DNA of 64,000 bases from SAR202-VII-2 sp965263165 (GTDB lineage Bacteria > Chloroflexota > Dehalococcoidia > Lucifugimonadales > SAR202-VII-2), in contig OZ253584.1 in NCBI GenBank assembly GCA_965263165.1, forward strand, positions 372,001 to 436,000, written 5' to 3'. The position numbers and the translations under genes are program-made. The notes beneath the pieces were generated by a model. That model saw nothing but the letters and a program-made list of their open reading frames with translations, was not told the DNA's origin and ran no database searches. This document shows, one piece after another, positions 1 through 9,154 of this stretch; within the stretch, counting starts at the first letter, position 1; each line of letters starts with the position of its first letter.

Positions 1-33
1 CCCGGCGCAGCCGGTGACGAGCACTCTTGACAC
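1..33 (-). CDS. NAD-dependent epimerase/dehydratase, N-terminal fragment (runs off the window)
   Basis: The minus strand reads GTG from position 33 and gives MSRVLVTGCAG before the window ends. VTGCAG is the start of the GxxGxxG nucleotide-binding loop of extended short-chain dehydrogenases that act on nucleotide sugars. An AGGAGG ribosome binding site lies about 8 bases upstream (near 43-48). It sits directly downstream of the sugar nucleotidyltransferase on the same strand, so a joint role in making a surface-polysaccharide sugar is likely. Only 11 codons are visible, so the exact enzyme cannot be named. Confidence 0.6.
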   Translation of the reverse strand, partial: MSRVLVTGCAG

Positions 34-184
34 GGCGGAATGGCCTCCTAACGAGACTTGCGTACGACGGCTTCAGTGACCCCAGCCCAACGCCAGGGCC
101 TCGGCAGGGCGCAGACGCAGGGTGGCGTCATATCTCCGAACGGTGGCGGCGCAGGAGTTCTTCGCGTGTGCCGCGGGGCCAACC

Positions 185-886
185 TTACGCCTCTCGCTGC
201 GCAAGCATGGTCGACGCCTCCCCGAGGTCCTTTATCGTGTCCACCGGAATCCACATCGCCGAACTCTTGAAGGCAAACAGCTTGCCCTGCTTGGCCAACT
301 CAGGAAACATCGTCGTTTCGTGGTCCCCCACGGTCGGAAGGAGCTTCCTGATGGCCGGGTTGAAGGCGTAGATGCCGCTGTTGACCCAGTACGGAAGCAA
401 TGGCTTCTCCTGGAACAGCAGGACTCTTCCGTCGTCCTGTGTGTGCACGATGCCGTAGGAGGACCTCAGGGGCGAAAGCATAATGGTGGCCAGGCCCCCG
501 AAACGCCGGTGCGCGTCAATAAGCTCGTCCAACGGTTGGTCCGTCACAATATCGCCGTTGGTTGCGATGACCAGCTCGGTCCCTGGGTCAATCTTGCCCA
601 ACCCCTGCTTGAAAGCCCCTCCCCTGCCCAGCGGCTCCTCCTCAGGTACGAAGTGAATAGCCATGTCCAACGACTGGTCGCGCTGGAAATAGTCCACCAT
701 AACCTCGTATTTGTAGCCGCACAGAATGTAGGCCTGCTCAACCCCCCAGGACTGCAGCCAACTCAATTGGTGGTGAATGAGCGGCTTCCCGTTCACCGGG
801 GCCATCGGCTTGGGCGCGTTCTCGGTATAGGGCCGGAGCCGCTCGCCGCGGCCCCCCGCCAGGACCAAAGCTGTCAAGCCTGACAT
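185..886 (-). CDS. NDP-sugar pyrophosphorylase family nucleotidyltransferase
   Basis: A 233-residue protein that starts with the nucleotide-binding signature LAGGRGERLRPYTENAPKPM (residues 9-28). This is the GxGxRLxPxT...PKPM motif of enzymes that join a sugar 1-phosphate to a nucleoside triphosphate. The KPLIHHQ segment and the conserved GD in TNGDIV (about residue 109) support the family. It is a compact form without the C-terminal left-handed helix of GlmU or GlgC. A GGGAGG ribosome binding site precedes the ATG at 886. Neighbours are an epimerase fragment downstream and a glycosyltransferase upstream on the same strand, which points to a polysaccharide or glycan pathway. The sugar and nucleotide preferences cannot be read from sequence. 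Confidence 0.88.
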   Translation of the reverse strand: MSGLTALVLAGGRGERLRPYTENAPKPMAPVNGKPLIHHQLSWLQSWGVEQAYILCGYKYEVMVDYFQRDQSLDMAIHFVPEEEPLGRGGAFKQGLGKIDPGTELVIATNGDIVTDQPLDELIDAHRRFGGLATIMLSPLRSSYGIVHTQDDGRVLLFQEKPLLPYWVNSGIYAFNPAIRKLLPTVGDHETTMFPELAKQGKLFAFKSSAMWIPVDTIKDLGEASTMLAQREA

Positions 887-966
887 CTACATTTCCTCCC
901 TTCATTCCTTGCGGCCCTTAATCCCTTGCGGCGAGCCCGTTCTTTGCAACCCTTCCCGGCTGCAAC

Positions 967-2250
967 TCAGTTCCCTGCAACGACCTTCTCCAGGACACCG
1001 ATGTAGTCCTCAGCCGTGCTCCGGCGGGACAACCTGCCCACCACATAGTCCCTTCCCGCCCGCCCCAGGGCGTCTCTCAACCCCTCGTCGGCGCGCAACG
1101 CGTCGATGCCCGCAACGAGAGCGTCCACGTTCTCGGGCTCCACGTAAATCCCCGCCCCAGCCTCCTCTATGACCGACCTCGCCTGCCCATCCACGCCCAG
1201 CACAACGGGCCGGCTGCAGGACATGAACTCGAGCATCTTCGTTGGTATCACGGTGCGGAACGCGTCCGCCTTTTTCAACAGCACCAGGCAAACATCAGAG
1301 GCCTGAATATAGCGGGGGACCTCGCTTCTCGGCTGATGCGGCACGAACCTCACGTTGCTCAAACCCCTGCTCCGCGCCTCGCCCTCGAGGCGCTCCCGCT
1401 CCGCGCCCTCCCCGATCAACATGAAGAGGATGTCAGGACGCGAGTCCCGCATGCGCTCCGCAGCATCCAGCACGGCGCCAAGCCCGTGGGCCATTCCGAT
1501 GGTCCCAACATACGAAACGACGAATCTATCCCCAACTCCCAGGGCTTCCTTTAGCTTCCGGGCGCCGCCGCTTTGTCCGCGGGCGCCGCCGTTTGGCCCA
1601 GCGTCGCCATTGGGCTTGAAAAGCTCTGTTTCCACGCCGTTCCTTACAACGGAGCACCTGCTCGCCGGCACGCCCCAATCCGCCGCGAGCCGCTCCTTGA
1701 AGGCCGGCGTGACAACAGCCACGTGATCGGCGCGGCTGTAGAGAAAGCCCGCCAGGCGCCCCACCATTCTCGCCGTTATCGAGTTCTCGCCGCCCACGCC
1801 GGAAGCCGCCAACGACTCTGGCCACAGGTCCCTGATCTCCAGCACGAACGGGACCTCCTTCACCTGCGCCACCCACCAGCCGGAAAGACCCACCAAAAGC
1901 TGCGGCGATGTCCCGATAATGACGTCCGGCCGGGGCAGGAACATCCCGACTATGGAAGACGAAAGCCAGAAGGACGCGTAGTTGAGCACCCGCTCCAGAG
2001 TCCGCCGGTTGGGCCGCGGCAACAGCCACGTCCGCACCACATCGATGCCGTCCACCTGCCCCCTGGCAACCAGGCGCCGCATCCTCCCTCGATATCCGGG
2101 GTGAACCACGCCCGTCGGATGGTTGGGAAATCCCGTCAGCACGGTGACCTGGTGACCGGCTTGCACCCAGTGCTTCGATAGCTCGTGGACTCTGGCGGAG
2201 GGAGCGCCCATCTCGGGCGGGAAGTACTGGGAGACGTACAGTATCTTCAT
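967..2250 (-). CDS. Glycosyltransferase family 4 (WbuB-like)
   Basis: A 427-residue GT-B fold glycosyltransferase. The N-terminal MKILYVSQYFPPEMGAPSAR is typical of WbuB-like group 1 transferases. The C-terminal half holds the donor-binding region (SYVGTIGMAHGL, then FMSCSRPVVLG and EEAGAGIYVEPEN). It should move a sugar from an activated donor to a lipid-linked or growing glycan at the cytoplasmic face of the membrane. A low-complexity Gly/Asn/Arg-rich insertion (NGDAGPNGGARGQSGG) interrupts the linker after about residue 215. The ribosome binding site before the ATG is weak. The same strand carries a nucleotidyltransferase and an epimerase, forming a small polysaccharide cluster that continues off the left edge. 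Confidence 0.88.
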   Translation of the reverse strand: MKILYVSQYFPPEMGAPSARVHELSKHWVQAGHQVTVLTGFPNHPTGVVHPGYRGRMRRLVARGQVDGIDVVRTWLLPRPNRRTLERVLNYASFWLSSSIVGMFLPRPDVIIGTSPQLLVGLSGWWVAQVKEVPFVLEIRDLWPESLAASGVGGENSITARMVGRLAGFLYSRADHVAVVTPAFKERLAADWGVPASRCSVVRNGVETELFKPNGDAGPNGGARGQSGGARKLKEALGVGDRFVVSYVGTIGMAHGLGAVLDAAERMRDSRPDILFMLIGEGAERERLEGEARSRGLSNVRFVPHQPRSEVPRYIQASDVCLVLLKKADAFRTVIPTKMLEFMSCSRPVVLGVDGQARSVIEEAGAGIYVEPENVDALVAGIDALRADEGLRDALGRAGRDYVVGRLSRRSTAEDYIGVLEKVVAGN

Positions 2251-2597
2251 GGCTCGCGACTAGGATAGCCTGAACAGGCGGGGCGGGGAAGCGGGGCGCC
2301 TCTCGCCGGCCCTGAACGGCCACACGCTGCGGCCACGCGAGAAGCCGGCCCACGCCACCGCCGCTAGCGCGCCCACCCAGCCCGGCCTCGGGGGCCCGTC
2401 CATCACCCCATCCCGAGCGCTCGGCAGGGTCAAAAAACAGGAGTCCTCCTCGCTCGCCTTTTTCCATTCTCTGTCCTTGTCTCTGTCCTTGCAGTCTTCC
2501 CAGGCGAAAACGACGCGCCTCTCCGTTCCTCCCACCCATCGCCGCTGGCTACAGTTTCTTTCGCCGCGCCTGTCCGTTCCAGCTTTGCGAAAGTCGC

Positions 2598-2626
2598 TTG
2601 ACATCCCCTATCGTTGCTGTTGTAAT
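2598..2626 (+). promoter_or_regulatory. Sigma-70-type promoter upstream of the amidohydrolase/hyuAB/TRAP operon
   Basis: A perfect -35 hexamer TTGACA (2598-2603) is followed after 17 bases by TGTAAT (2621-2626), which matches the -10 consensus at five of six positions. It points toward the amidohydrolase start at 2921 and would give a leader of about 290 bases containing the gene remnant. No operator palindrome was recognised next to it. Confidence 0.55.
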
Positions 2627-2747
2627 GGCGCCCATCGCGGCTTCTTGCCACGGGCAGAAGCTTATTGTGCGTTTTCGCGAGGCGCCCGGCAGGCTGACAG
2701 GTTCACCACGGAGGGGATCAAGCGGCTACGGATCGCAGTCATCACGA

Positions 2748-2895
2748 CCATCATGGACGCTGGGACGCACGTCGTAGAGAACCCACAGCCAACTAGATGG
2801 AAGCGCTGCGGCTGTGAAGGCCGGATGCCAGGGTCGGGAATGCTGTGGCCGGCAATGCGTTGGACGATAATGCGCAAGAGTTCTATCAGGATCTA
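2748..2895 (+). pseudogene. Remnant of an amidohydrolase gene (N- and C-terminal scraps)
   Basis: Two short stretches resemble the two ends of the intact amidohydrolase that follows. From 2753 the frame reads MDAGTHVVENPQPTRW, close to the family N-terminus (here MAVIDSDAHVIENNHTW). From 2848 a different frame reads AGNALDDNAQEFYQDL, close to the family C-terminus (here ILDNNARELYGI). The roughly 900-base catalytic middle is missing and the pieces are out of frame, as expected for a deletion followed by decay. There is no ribosome binding site. The call rests on visual similarity of short segments only. Confidence 0.45.
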
Positions 2896-2920
2896 GCGCG
2901 CCACGGGGGGACAACTCGAA

Positions 2921-4006
2921 ATGGCAGTCATTGACTCTGACGCCCACGTCATCGAGAACAACCACACCTGGGACTTCTTCAGCGAGGCGGACCTCCCATA
3001 CAAGCCCCGCCGTCTCACAGAAACTGAGTCCGCCGACCTCATCGGAGAGGACCCCGGCAGCCTGTCATCCCTCTCGGGGCCGGGCCGCAAGGAATACTGG
3101 CTCATCGACGGCAAGGTGCGCCCTTATCAAGCCTTCGACCCCACCAAGTCCCGTACCCCCGACAACGCCCGAGAGGTTGTCGACGTGCAGACCCGGCTCG
3201 ACCACATGGACCAACTCGGCACCGACGTCCAGGTTCTCTACCCCACCCTGTTCCTCTTCCGCATAGCCGACAATCCCGAGGTTGACCGGGCCGTCTGCCG
3301 AAGCTATAACCGCTGGCTCGCCGACGCCTGGAGCAAGAGCAACAATCGCCTCCGCTGGGTCGTCGTCCCTCCCGTGCTGGACATGGACGCCGCCGTGGCC
3401 GAGATTCGTTTCGGCAAGCAGAACGGGGCCTGCGGCGTCTTCATGCTGGGCATCAACCAGAACCGCATCGTCACCGACCCCTACTACTTCCCCATGTACG
3501 AGGAGGCTGCCGCGCTCGACTTGCCCATTTGCATCCACAGCGGTTCGGCCAGCATCACTTTTGACGCAATGTTCGGAAAGCTGGAAACCCTGCTGTGGTT
3601 CGCCAAGCTCCCCGTCGCCGCTTCCATGCACACGCTGTATATGAGCAAGATTCCCCAGAAGTTCCCCAAGATCCGGTGGGGGTTCGTTGAGGCCAGCGGC
3701 TCCTTCGTGCCCTACATCATGCACGACCTGGGGGCCAGGCACGAGCGTATGTACAACCAGAAAGTCGAAATGAACTCGATTCTGCGCGACAGCCGGTTCT
3801 TCGTCACAGCCCAAACCGACGACGACCTCGCCTATGTTGTCCAATACGCCGGTGAGGACAACCTCGTCATGGGCACGGACTACGGCCACGTCGACACCGC
3901 CAGCCAACTCGAAGCGCTGCAAATCCTCAAGTCCGACGAAAAGGTTAGTCGCGAGGTCGCGGACAAGATCTTGGACAACAACGCCCGCGAGCTCTACGGC
4001 ATCTAG
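2921..4006 (+). CDS. Amidohydrolase family 2 protein (ACMSD-like TIM barrel)
   Basis: A 361-residue metal-dependent hydrolase or decarboxylase of the amidohydrolase-2 superfamily. The N-terminal strand carries DAHVIE (residues 7-12), the usual first metal-ligand segment. ICIHSG (near residue 205) supplies a barrel histidine, and GTDYGH (near residue 319) supplies the late catalytic aspartate. Members cleave C-N or C-C bonds, for example decarboxylation of ring-derived acids. It is followed after 47 bases by hyuA-like and hyuB-like genes and then a TRAP transporter on the same strand, so it probably acts on the compound imported by that system. The start has a GGGGGA ribosome binding site. The substrate is unknown. 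Confidence 0.85.
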   Translation: MAVIDSDAHVIENNHTWDFFSEADLPYKPRRLTETESADLIGEDPGSLSSLSGPGRKEYWLIDGKVRPYQAFDPTKSRTPDNAREVVDVQTRLDHMDQLGTDVQVLYPTLFLFRIADNPEVDRAVCRSYNRWLADAWSKSNNRLRWVVVPPVLDMDAAVAEIRFGKQNGACGVFMLGINQNRIVTDPYYFPMYEEAAALDLPICIHSGSASITFDAMFGKLETLLWFAKLPVAASMHTLYMSKIPQKFPKIRWGFVEASGSFVPYIMHDLGARHERMYNQKVEMNSILRDSRFFVTAQTDDDLAYVVQYAGEDNLVMGTDYGHVDTASQLEALQILKSDEKVSREVADKILDNNARELYGI

Positions 4007-4053
4007 CCCGCCCGGGCCGCCCGGCGCAATTCAAACGGAGGACACGCAAACGG

Positions 4054-6099
4054 ATGATTGTTATTGGCATCGACACCGGCGGCACGTTCACCGACATGGT
4101 GGTGCTTGACCAGGACACCGGAGCGGTTGATAGCTACAAGGTGCCCTCCACTCCCGACGACCCCAGCCGCGCCGTCGAGGACGCCCTGACGGAGTTGTTC
4201 CAAGCGGGCGGCAAGGCCCAAGACGTCCTCTCCTTCTCTCACGGAATCACCCTAGGCACCAACCTGCTCCTGCAGGGCAAGGGCGCCACCGTCGGCATCC
4301 TCGTCACGGAGGGCTTCAGCGGGATCAGCGATGTTTGGCAGGTCCCCCGCTTTGGCCCCGACATGTACCAGATCTTCATCGAGAAGCGTCCCTTCGTACT
4401 CCCCAGATACAGGGAAGAGGTCCGGGAGCGCGTCGACTCCGTCGGCAACGTGCTCACGCCCTTGAACGTCGACCAGGCCACCGAGGCCGTCCGCTCCCTG
4501 GCAGCCAAGGGGGTCGACTCCGTGGCGGCCGTGCTACTCTTTTCCTTCCTGAACCCCGGCCACGAACGTCAGCTCGGCGAGATCATCCGGAAGGAGATGC
4601 CGGGCGCATCCGTGTCGTTGTCCTCGCAGGTGGCGCCACAGATACGGGAGTACCCCCGGCTGTCCACGACCGTCGCCAACGCCCGCCTGGCCCCAACCCT
4701 TGACTATTACTTCTCAACGCTGGAGCGACGCCTCCGCGACGCCGGCATCGCCACCAAGCAGCTCTACATCATGCAGAGCAACGGCGGCGTTGCCAGTATC
4801 ACCAACATTACGCCGATCACAACGGTGCTCTCCGGACCCTGCGCAGGCGCCCAGGCCGGCGTTCGCATCGGCGGAGCGGCGGGCTACCCCAACGTTGTCT
4901 CCGTCGACATGGGCGGCACCAGCACCGACATCGCGCTAGGAGAGGGTGACCGCATCCTGGAAAAGACCTCCGGCATGATGGAGGACTGGGAGCTGATCAT
5001 CCCCATGCTCACCGTCCACACCATCGGAGCCGGGGGCGGCACCATTGCCTGGCTCGACCGCGTCGGAAGCCTCCAAGTCGGCCCCCAGAGCGCCGGCGCA
5101 GCCCCCGGACCGGTCTGCTACGGCAAGGGCGGCACAGAACCCACCATCACCGACTGCAACGTCCTGCTCGGCATCCTTCCGGACCACCTGCTCGGTGGCC
5201 GCGTACAACTGGACAAGAACAAGGCCGCCGAGGCCGTCGCCGCCCTTGGCGAAAAGCTCGGGCTCGGGATGCTGGAGACGGCTGAGGGGATCATCCGCAT
5301 CATCAACGCCAAGATGGTGGAGGGCATCCGAGCCGCCGCAGCCGAACACGGCTATGACCTCACCGACTTCGCTCTCGTGGGCTTCGGCGGGGCCGGCCCT
5401 GTCCACGCGGCCCGCTTGGCCTCCGAGTTGGCGATGAAGAAGGTCATCGTCCCGCCGATTCCCGGCCTGACCTCAGCCTTGGGGCTTCTGCTCGCCGACC
5501 TGCGCCGCGACTACGTTCGCTCCCGGATGCGTCTGCTGACCGAGATGGATCCCGCGGAATTGAGCGGCATCCTCGACGAGCTGCGGGAACAGGCAATGGC
5601 GGACCTCGTAGCCGACGGGTTCCATGAGAACCAGATTCACCTGGAGTTCAGCCTGGACCTGCGCTACCTCAGCCAGGGGTACGAAGTCTCCATCCCCGCA
5701 GGCATAGAGAGCGGCGTCACGAAGGACGACCTCTTCCGCCTCCGCAGGGAGTTCGACGAGACCCACGACCGCTCCTTTGGCCACAGCAACTCCGCCGAAC
5801 CCGTCGAGGCGGTCCACTACCGGGCCAGGGCCTACGTCGTCGTTCCCAAGGCCACGCTCAGCCAGGAAGCCGCCAGCGGCAGCTCGGCGGCCCCCGTTCC
5901 CTTCACCCACCGCGAGGTCTATCTCAGCGAGGAGGGCGGCCCACGGCAGTGGCCTATCTACAACCGCGACGATCTGGCCCCCGGCAACCAAATTCAGGGC
6001 CCCGCCGTTGTGGAGCAGTTCGACTCCACGACTGTGGTCTATCCAGGCCAGTCCCTCGAAGTTGACGCCTACAAGAACCTGATCATCACTATCGGTTGA
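4054..6099 (+). CDS. hyuA: Hydantoinase/oxoprolinase subunit A family protein
   Basis: A 681-residue ATP-dependent subunit of the hydantoinase A/5-oxoprolinase/acetone carboxylase family. The actin-like ATPase signatures are GIDTGGTFTDMVV (residues 4-16) and SVDMGGTSTDIAL (near residue 285), with FGGAGPVHA near residue 445. In this family subunit A uses ATP to activate an amide or carbonyl group while subunit B completes the ring opening or carboxylation. The length matches N-methylhydantoinase A. The hyuB-like gene starts 13 bases downstream, so the two are almost certainly co-translated partners. Hydantoins, oxoproline-like lactams and ketones are all possible substrates. The TRAP genes that follow suggest an imported organic acid. 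Confidence 0.93.
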   Translation: MIVIGIDTGGTFTDMVVLDQDTGAVDSYKVPSTPDDPSRAVEDALTELFQAGGKAQDVLSFSHGITLGTNLLLQGKGATVGILVTEGFSGISDVWQVPRFGPDMYQIFIEKRPFVLPRYREEVRERVDSVGNVLTPLNVDQATEAVRSLAAKGVDSVAAVLLFSFLNPGHERQLGEIIRKEMPGASVSLSSQVAPQIREYPRLSTTVANARLAPTLDYYFSTLERRLRDAGIATKQLYIMQSNGGVASITNITPITTVLSGPCAGAQAGVRIGGAAGYPNVVSVDMGGTSTDIALGEGDRILEKTSGMMEDWELIIPMLTVHTIGAGGGTIAWLDRVGSLQVGPQSAGAAPGPVCYGKGGTEPTITDCNVLLGILPDHLLGGRVQLDKNKAAEAVAALGEKLGLGMLETAEGIIRIINAKMVEGIRAAAAEHGYDLTDFALVGFGGAGPVHAARLASELAMKKVIVPPIPGLTSALGLLLADLRRDYVRSRMRLLTEMDPAELSGILDELREQAMADLVADGFHENQIHLEFSLDLRYLSQGYEVSIPAGIESGVTKDDLFRLRREFDETHDRSFGHSNSAEPVEAVHYRARAYVVVPKATLSQEAASGSSAAPVPFTHREVYLSEEGGPRQWPIYNRDDLAPGNQIQGPAVVEQFDSTTVVYPGQSLEVDAYKNLIITIG

Positions 6100-6112
6100 G
6101 CCTGGAGTCCTC

Positions 6113-7834
6113 ATGGCAGTAGACCCCATCGTTTTCGAGATCATCAACTCCCGCATGCAGGGCATCGTCAGGGAGATGCAGATCGACACCTTCCGCACCG
6201 GCTACTCCACCCTTATCCGCGAGACCCACGACCTTTCCTGCGGCCTCTGCGACAAGGACGGACGAGTCGTTTCCCAGTTCGCCGGCATCCCCATCCATAT
6301 GGGCTCCTACCCCGATTGCATCCAGGGCCTTTTCAAGTACTATCCCCCTGACCAGATCGAGGACGGCGACTGCTTCTTCGTCAACCACCCCTACGAGTCC
6401 GGTTGCGCCCACTCCCTCGATAGCGCTGCCATCGTTCCCATCTTTTACCGCGGCGAGTTGGTCGCCTTTGGCATCGGCATCACCCACAAGGGCGATATCG
6501 GCGGCCTGGCCCCCGGCAGCCGCGCCGCCAATGCCCGCGACCTCTTCGGCGAGGGCATGCAGGTCCCCCCCGTCAAGTACATGAGCCGCCATAAAGTCGT
6601 CAAGGAGACCGAGAATCTCATCTGGGCCAACACCCGCACCCCCGAACTGCTCCTCGGCGACTACAACTCCCAGGCCGGCCCCATGTGGAGCGTCGGCGCC
6701 AAGCGGCTCGTGGAGCTGATGGACCGCTACGGCAAGGACACGGTACTGGAGGTGTTCGAGGAGGTGGGGCGGAAGACCGAGCAGCACCTGCGGGCGGAGA
6801 TATCCAAGTGGAAGGACGGCGTCTACGAGGCCGAGTCCTACCTGGACAACGACTTGGTGGACTTGGATACGCCGGTGCGCCTGAGCGTGAAGATCACCAA
6901 GGAAGGCTCCAACCTTCTGCTGGACTTCACCGAGTCCGCCGACCAGAACCGGGGCCCGCTGAACATCAGACCTCCCATCATCCGGGGGAGTTGCCTCTAC
7001 GCCATCGTGTCCATGATGGAATCGCCGCCGGAGAACAACCACGGCGTCACCAACGTCATCGATTACAAATTCCGGCCCGGCAGCGTCCTCGACCCCATCT
7101 ACCCGGCGCCGTTGGGTTTCTACTCCAGCGTCCTGCCGTGCATTGAGGACATGGTCATCGAGGCGCTGGGCAGAGCCTCGGGCCGCCCCTCCCGCGCCCA
7201 CCACGGCGCAACCGGCCTCTTCACCATCGGCAGCGTCGGTCCCACCGGCAGACCCATTGTGCATTACGAGCTCATGGCGAGCGGAAGCGGGGCCTACGGC
7301 GGCGGCGACGGATGGACCGGCTGCGGTCACGGAGGCACCGGCCCGAAAATAACTTGCGTTGAAGTGCTAGAATCAGAGTTTCCGGTGCGGATGGAGCAGT
7401 TCAGGACAGTGCTGGACTCGGCGGGCGCCGGCAAATTCCGGGGAGGCAATGCCCATTTCCGGGACTATCGCATACTCAGCGAGAGCAAATTCTCCGGCGG
7501 CGGAGGCCGCTATCGCGTGGCCCCCAAGGGCATGGAGAGCGGCAACGCCGGCGCGCTGGGTTATATTTGCATCAATCCAGGCTCGGACAACGAAATATGG
7601 CATCGAAACTTGGTTTCCAACGTCCAACTCCAGGCGGGCGACGTCCTCCGCATGTCCACGGGCAGCGGCGGAGGCGTCGGCAACCCCAAGGAGCGCGACC
7701 CCCAGAGGGTCGTTGAAGACCTCATGGACGGCTACGTGACCGCCGAGGTGGCGAAGGAGGTGTACGGACTATCAGAAAACATGATCGAAGAGGGCCTAAA
7801 AGGGCCTCAAAGGAAGGTCGTCACGCAAACTTAA
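6113..7834 (+). CDS. hyuB: Hydantoinase B/oxoprolinase family protein
   Basis: A 573-residue partner of the subunit A gene just upstream. The N-terminus VDPIVFEIINSRMQGIVREM and the following RETHDLSCGLCDKDG are characteristic of HyuB. Further conserved blocks are VNHPYESG near residue 90 and HKGDIGGLAPGS near residue 126. The C-terminal GSGGGVGNPKERDP, near residue 520, is a diagnostic ending of the family. The subunit is cytoplasmic and forms a heteromer with HyuA. A GGAG ribosome binding site lies between the genes and their 13-base spacing implies coupling. The length is normal and there is no frame damage. Confidence 0.93.
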   Translation: MAVDPIVFEIINSRMQGIVREMQIDTFRTGYSTLIRETHDLSCGLCDKDGRVVSQFAGIPIHMGSYPDCIQGLFKYYPPDQIEDGDCFFVNHPYESGCAHSLDSAAIVPIFYRGELVAFGIGITHKGDIGGLAPGSRAANARDLFGEGMQVPPVKYMSRHKVVKETENLIWANTRTPELLLGDYNSQAGPMWSVGAKRLVELMDRYGKDTVLEVFEEVGRKTEQHLRAEISKWKDGVYEAESYLDNDLVDLDTPVRLSVKITKEGSNLLLDFTESADQNRGPLNIRPPIIRGSCLYAIVSMMESPPENNHGVTNVIDYKFRPGSVLDPIYPAPLGFYSSVLPCIEDMVIEALGRASGRPSRAHHGATGLFTIGSVGPTGRPIVHYELMASGSGAYGGGDGWTGCGHGGTGPKITCVEVLESEFPVRMEQFRTVLDSAGAGKFRGGNAHFRDYRILSESKFSGGGGRYRVAPKGMESGNAGALGYICINPGSDNEIWHRNLVSNVQLQAGDVLRMSTGSGGGVGNPKERDPQRVVEDLMDGYVTAEVAKEVYGLSENMIEEGLKGPQRKVVTQT

Positions 7835-7973
7835 CCCTGTATGCGCCTTGGATTGCGATGCTAGCCGGACGCGCCGGGAGCTTCGCAACATGAGGAAAGC
7901 CAACGCTCGGGAGGATGTCCAAAGGACAACCCCCAGCATTCTGTAGAACTCGCTAGATTCGCAAGGAGGAGTC

Positions 7974-9146
7974 ATGAAGTTTCGCAAAGGAGCTCTTAGA
8001 GGGCTGATTGGCTTGAGCGCCGTCATGGCGCTCCTGATGGTTCTGGCCGCCTGCGGCTCCGACCCCACCGCTACCCCGCGGCCCACCGAGGCCATGATGG
8101 AGCCCACTGAGGCCATGATGGAGCCCACTGAGGCCATGATGGAGCCCACTGAGGTCCCGGCAACCGCCACGAAGGTCCCTGACGCCACTCCGGTGGTGCT
8201 GAAGGCCGCCGCCGCGTGGCCCATCACCTCCACGTCCTCGACGCAGTGGCTCGAGTACATCAAGGAAATCAACCGGCGGGCCAACGGCGCCCTTGTCATC
8301 GACTTTGTCGGCGGCCCAGAGGTGGTGCACCCCTTCGAGGGATTCGCCGCTCTGCGGTCCGGGATCATCGACCTGGTCCACACGGCAGCCGGCTACTTCG
8401 GCGGCGAGGTCCCTGAAGGCGCCGCTTTCAGCATGCTCCCCGCCCCGCCGGCCCTATCCTTCCAGGAAATCGTTGACGCCTGGCACACGACCGGGGCGCT
8501 GGAGTTGATCAACGGCATCTACGAGAACAAGGCCGGGGTCCGGTCCATTGGCTTCCACGTGGGGGGCCAGGGCTTTGGGCTCATCATGGTCGACGAGATC
8601 AACAGCGTGGCCGAACTCGAGGGCAAGCGCATCCGGGTGTGGGACGCCATGGGCGCCTCCATTATGACGGCGGCCGGCGCGGTCCCACAGACGATACCGG
8701 CTTCCGAGCTGTACACCGCCCTCCAACGGGGCACCGTGGACGGCGCTCTGCGCGACCCGGGCGCCGCCTGGAGCCAGGGTGAAAAGGACGTGTACAACAC
8801 CATCATCCGCCCGCCCGTCTTCAGCGGGGCCGGCGGAGGCTTCATCTCCGTCCAGGCTTGGAACAGCCTTTCACCGGACCTGCAGAACTTGCTCATGGAC
8901 ACCTCCTATGAGCTGGCCCCCGGCATCTTCGAGTGGTACGCCGCCGACGAGCAGTACTCCGTGGATGAGTTCGCCAAGGTGGGCACGGTGGAGCGGACCA
9001 TCCCCATCGAAGACTGGAAGATCCTCCACGATGGCCACCAGAAGCACTGGGACACCGTCGGTGCGGACTTCCCGGCGATGCTTGAGATCAAAGCGCTTCT
9101 CCAGCCCTACCTGGACAAGGCCCTGGCCAACCTCGGCATCAACTAG
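7974..9146 (+). CDS. dctP: TRAP transporter substrate-binding lipoprotein, DctP family
   Basis: A 390-residue exported solute-binding protein. A basic N-terminus and hydrophobic stretch end in the lipobox VLAAC with the lipidated Cys at residue 27. A Pro/Thr/Glu/Met linker with three EAMMEPT heptads follows, then the DctP fold: FVGGPEVVHPFEGFAALRSG, and the later QRGTVDGALRDPGAAW segment, where the family usually places the carboxylate-binding arginine. It should deliver an organic acid to the DctQM permease. The strong AAGGAGG ribosome binding site and a hairpin after the gene suggest higher expression than the permease, as is usual for binding proteins. Lipid anchoring fits a cell with one membrane. 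Confidence 0.93.
   Translation: MKFRKGALRGLIGLSAVMALLMVLAACGSDPTATPRPTEAMMEPTEAMMEPTEAMMEPTEVPATATKVPDATPVVLKAAAAWPITSTSSTQWLEYIKEINRRANGALVIDFVGGPEVVHPFEGFAALRSGIIDLVHTAAGYFGGEVPEGAAFSMLPAPPALSFQEIVDAWHTTGALELINGIYENKAGVRSIGFHVGGQGFGLIMVDEINSVAELEGKRIRVWDAMGASIMTAAGAVPQTIPASELYTALQRGTVDGALRDPGAAWSQGEKDVYNTIIRPPVFSGAGGGFISVQAWNSLSPDLQNLLMDTSYELAPGIFEWYAADEQYSVDEFAKVGTVERTIPIEDWKILHDGHQKHWDTVGADFPAMLEIKALLQPYLDKALANLGIN
8088..8150 (+). repeat. Three tandem 21-bp units encoding EAMMEPT
   Basis: Three identical, contiguous 21-base units occupy 8088-8108, 8109-8129 and 8130-8150 inside dctP. Each encodes EAMMEPT, so the array lengthens the linker between the lipid anchor and the binding domain by seven residues per unit. 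Perfect identity of the units indicates recent slippage or strong homogenisation. Copy number may vary between strains without breaking the frame. Confidence 0.95.
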
Positions 9147-9154
9147 CATGCTTG

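Larger units (their letters stand above)
2251..2920. other. Intergenic region with a promoter and a gene remnant
   Basis: No intact gene is visible in these 670 bases. The right half holds a good sigma-70-type promoter (2598-2626) and what look like two short pieces of a decayed amidohydrolase gene (2748-2895), each listed separately. The left half (2251-2590) shows only short frames without ribosome binding sites or recognisable motifs. It also serves as the upstream region of the divergent glycosyltransferase gene. Confidence 0.5.

Noticed and set aside
2477..2896. A 139-codon plus-strand gene ahead of the amidohydrolase
   Set aside because: There is no ribosome binding site and it crosses the promoter. 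Only its end resembles a protein family, which fits a remnant better than a gene.
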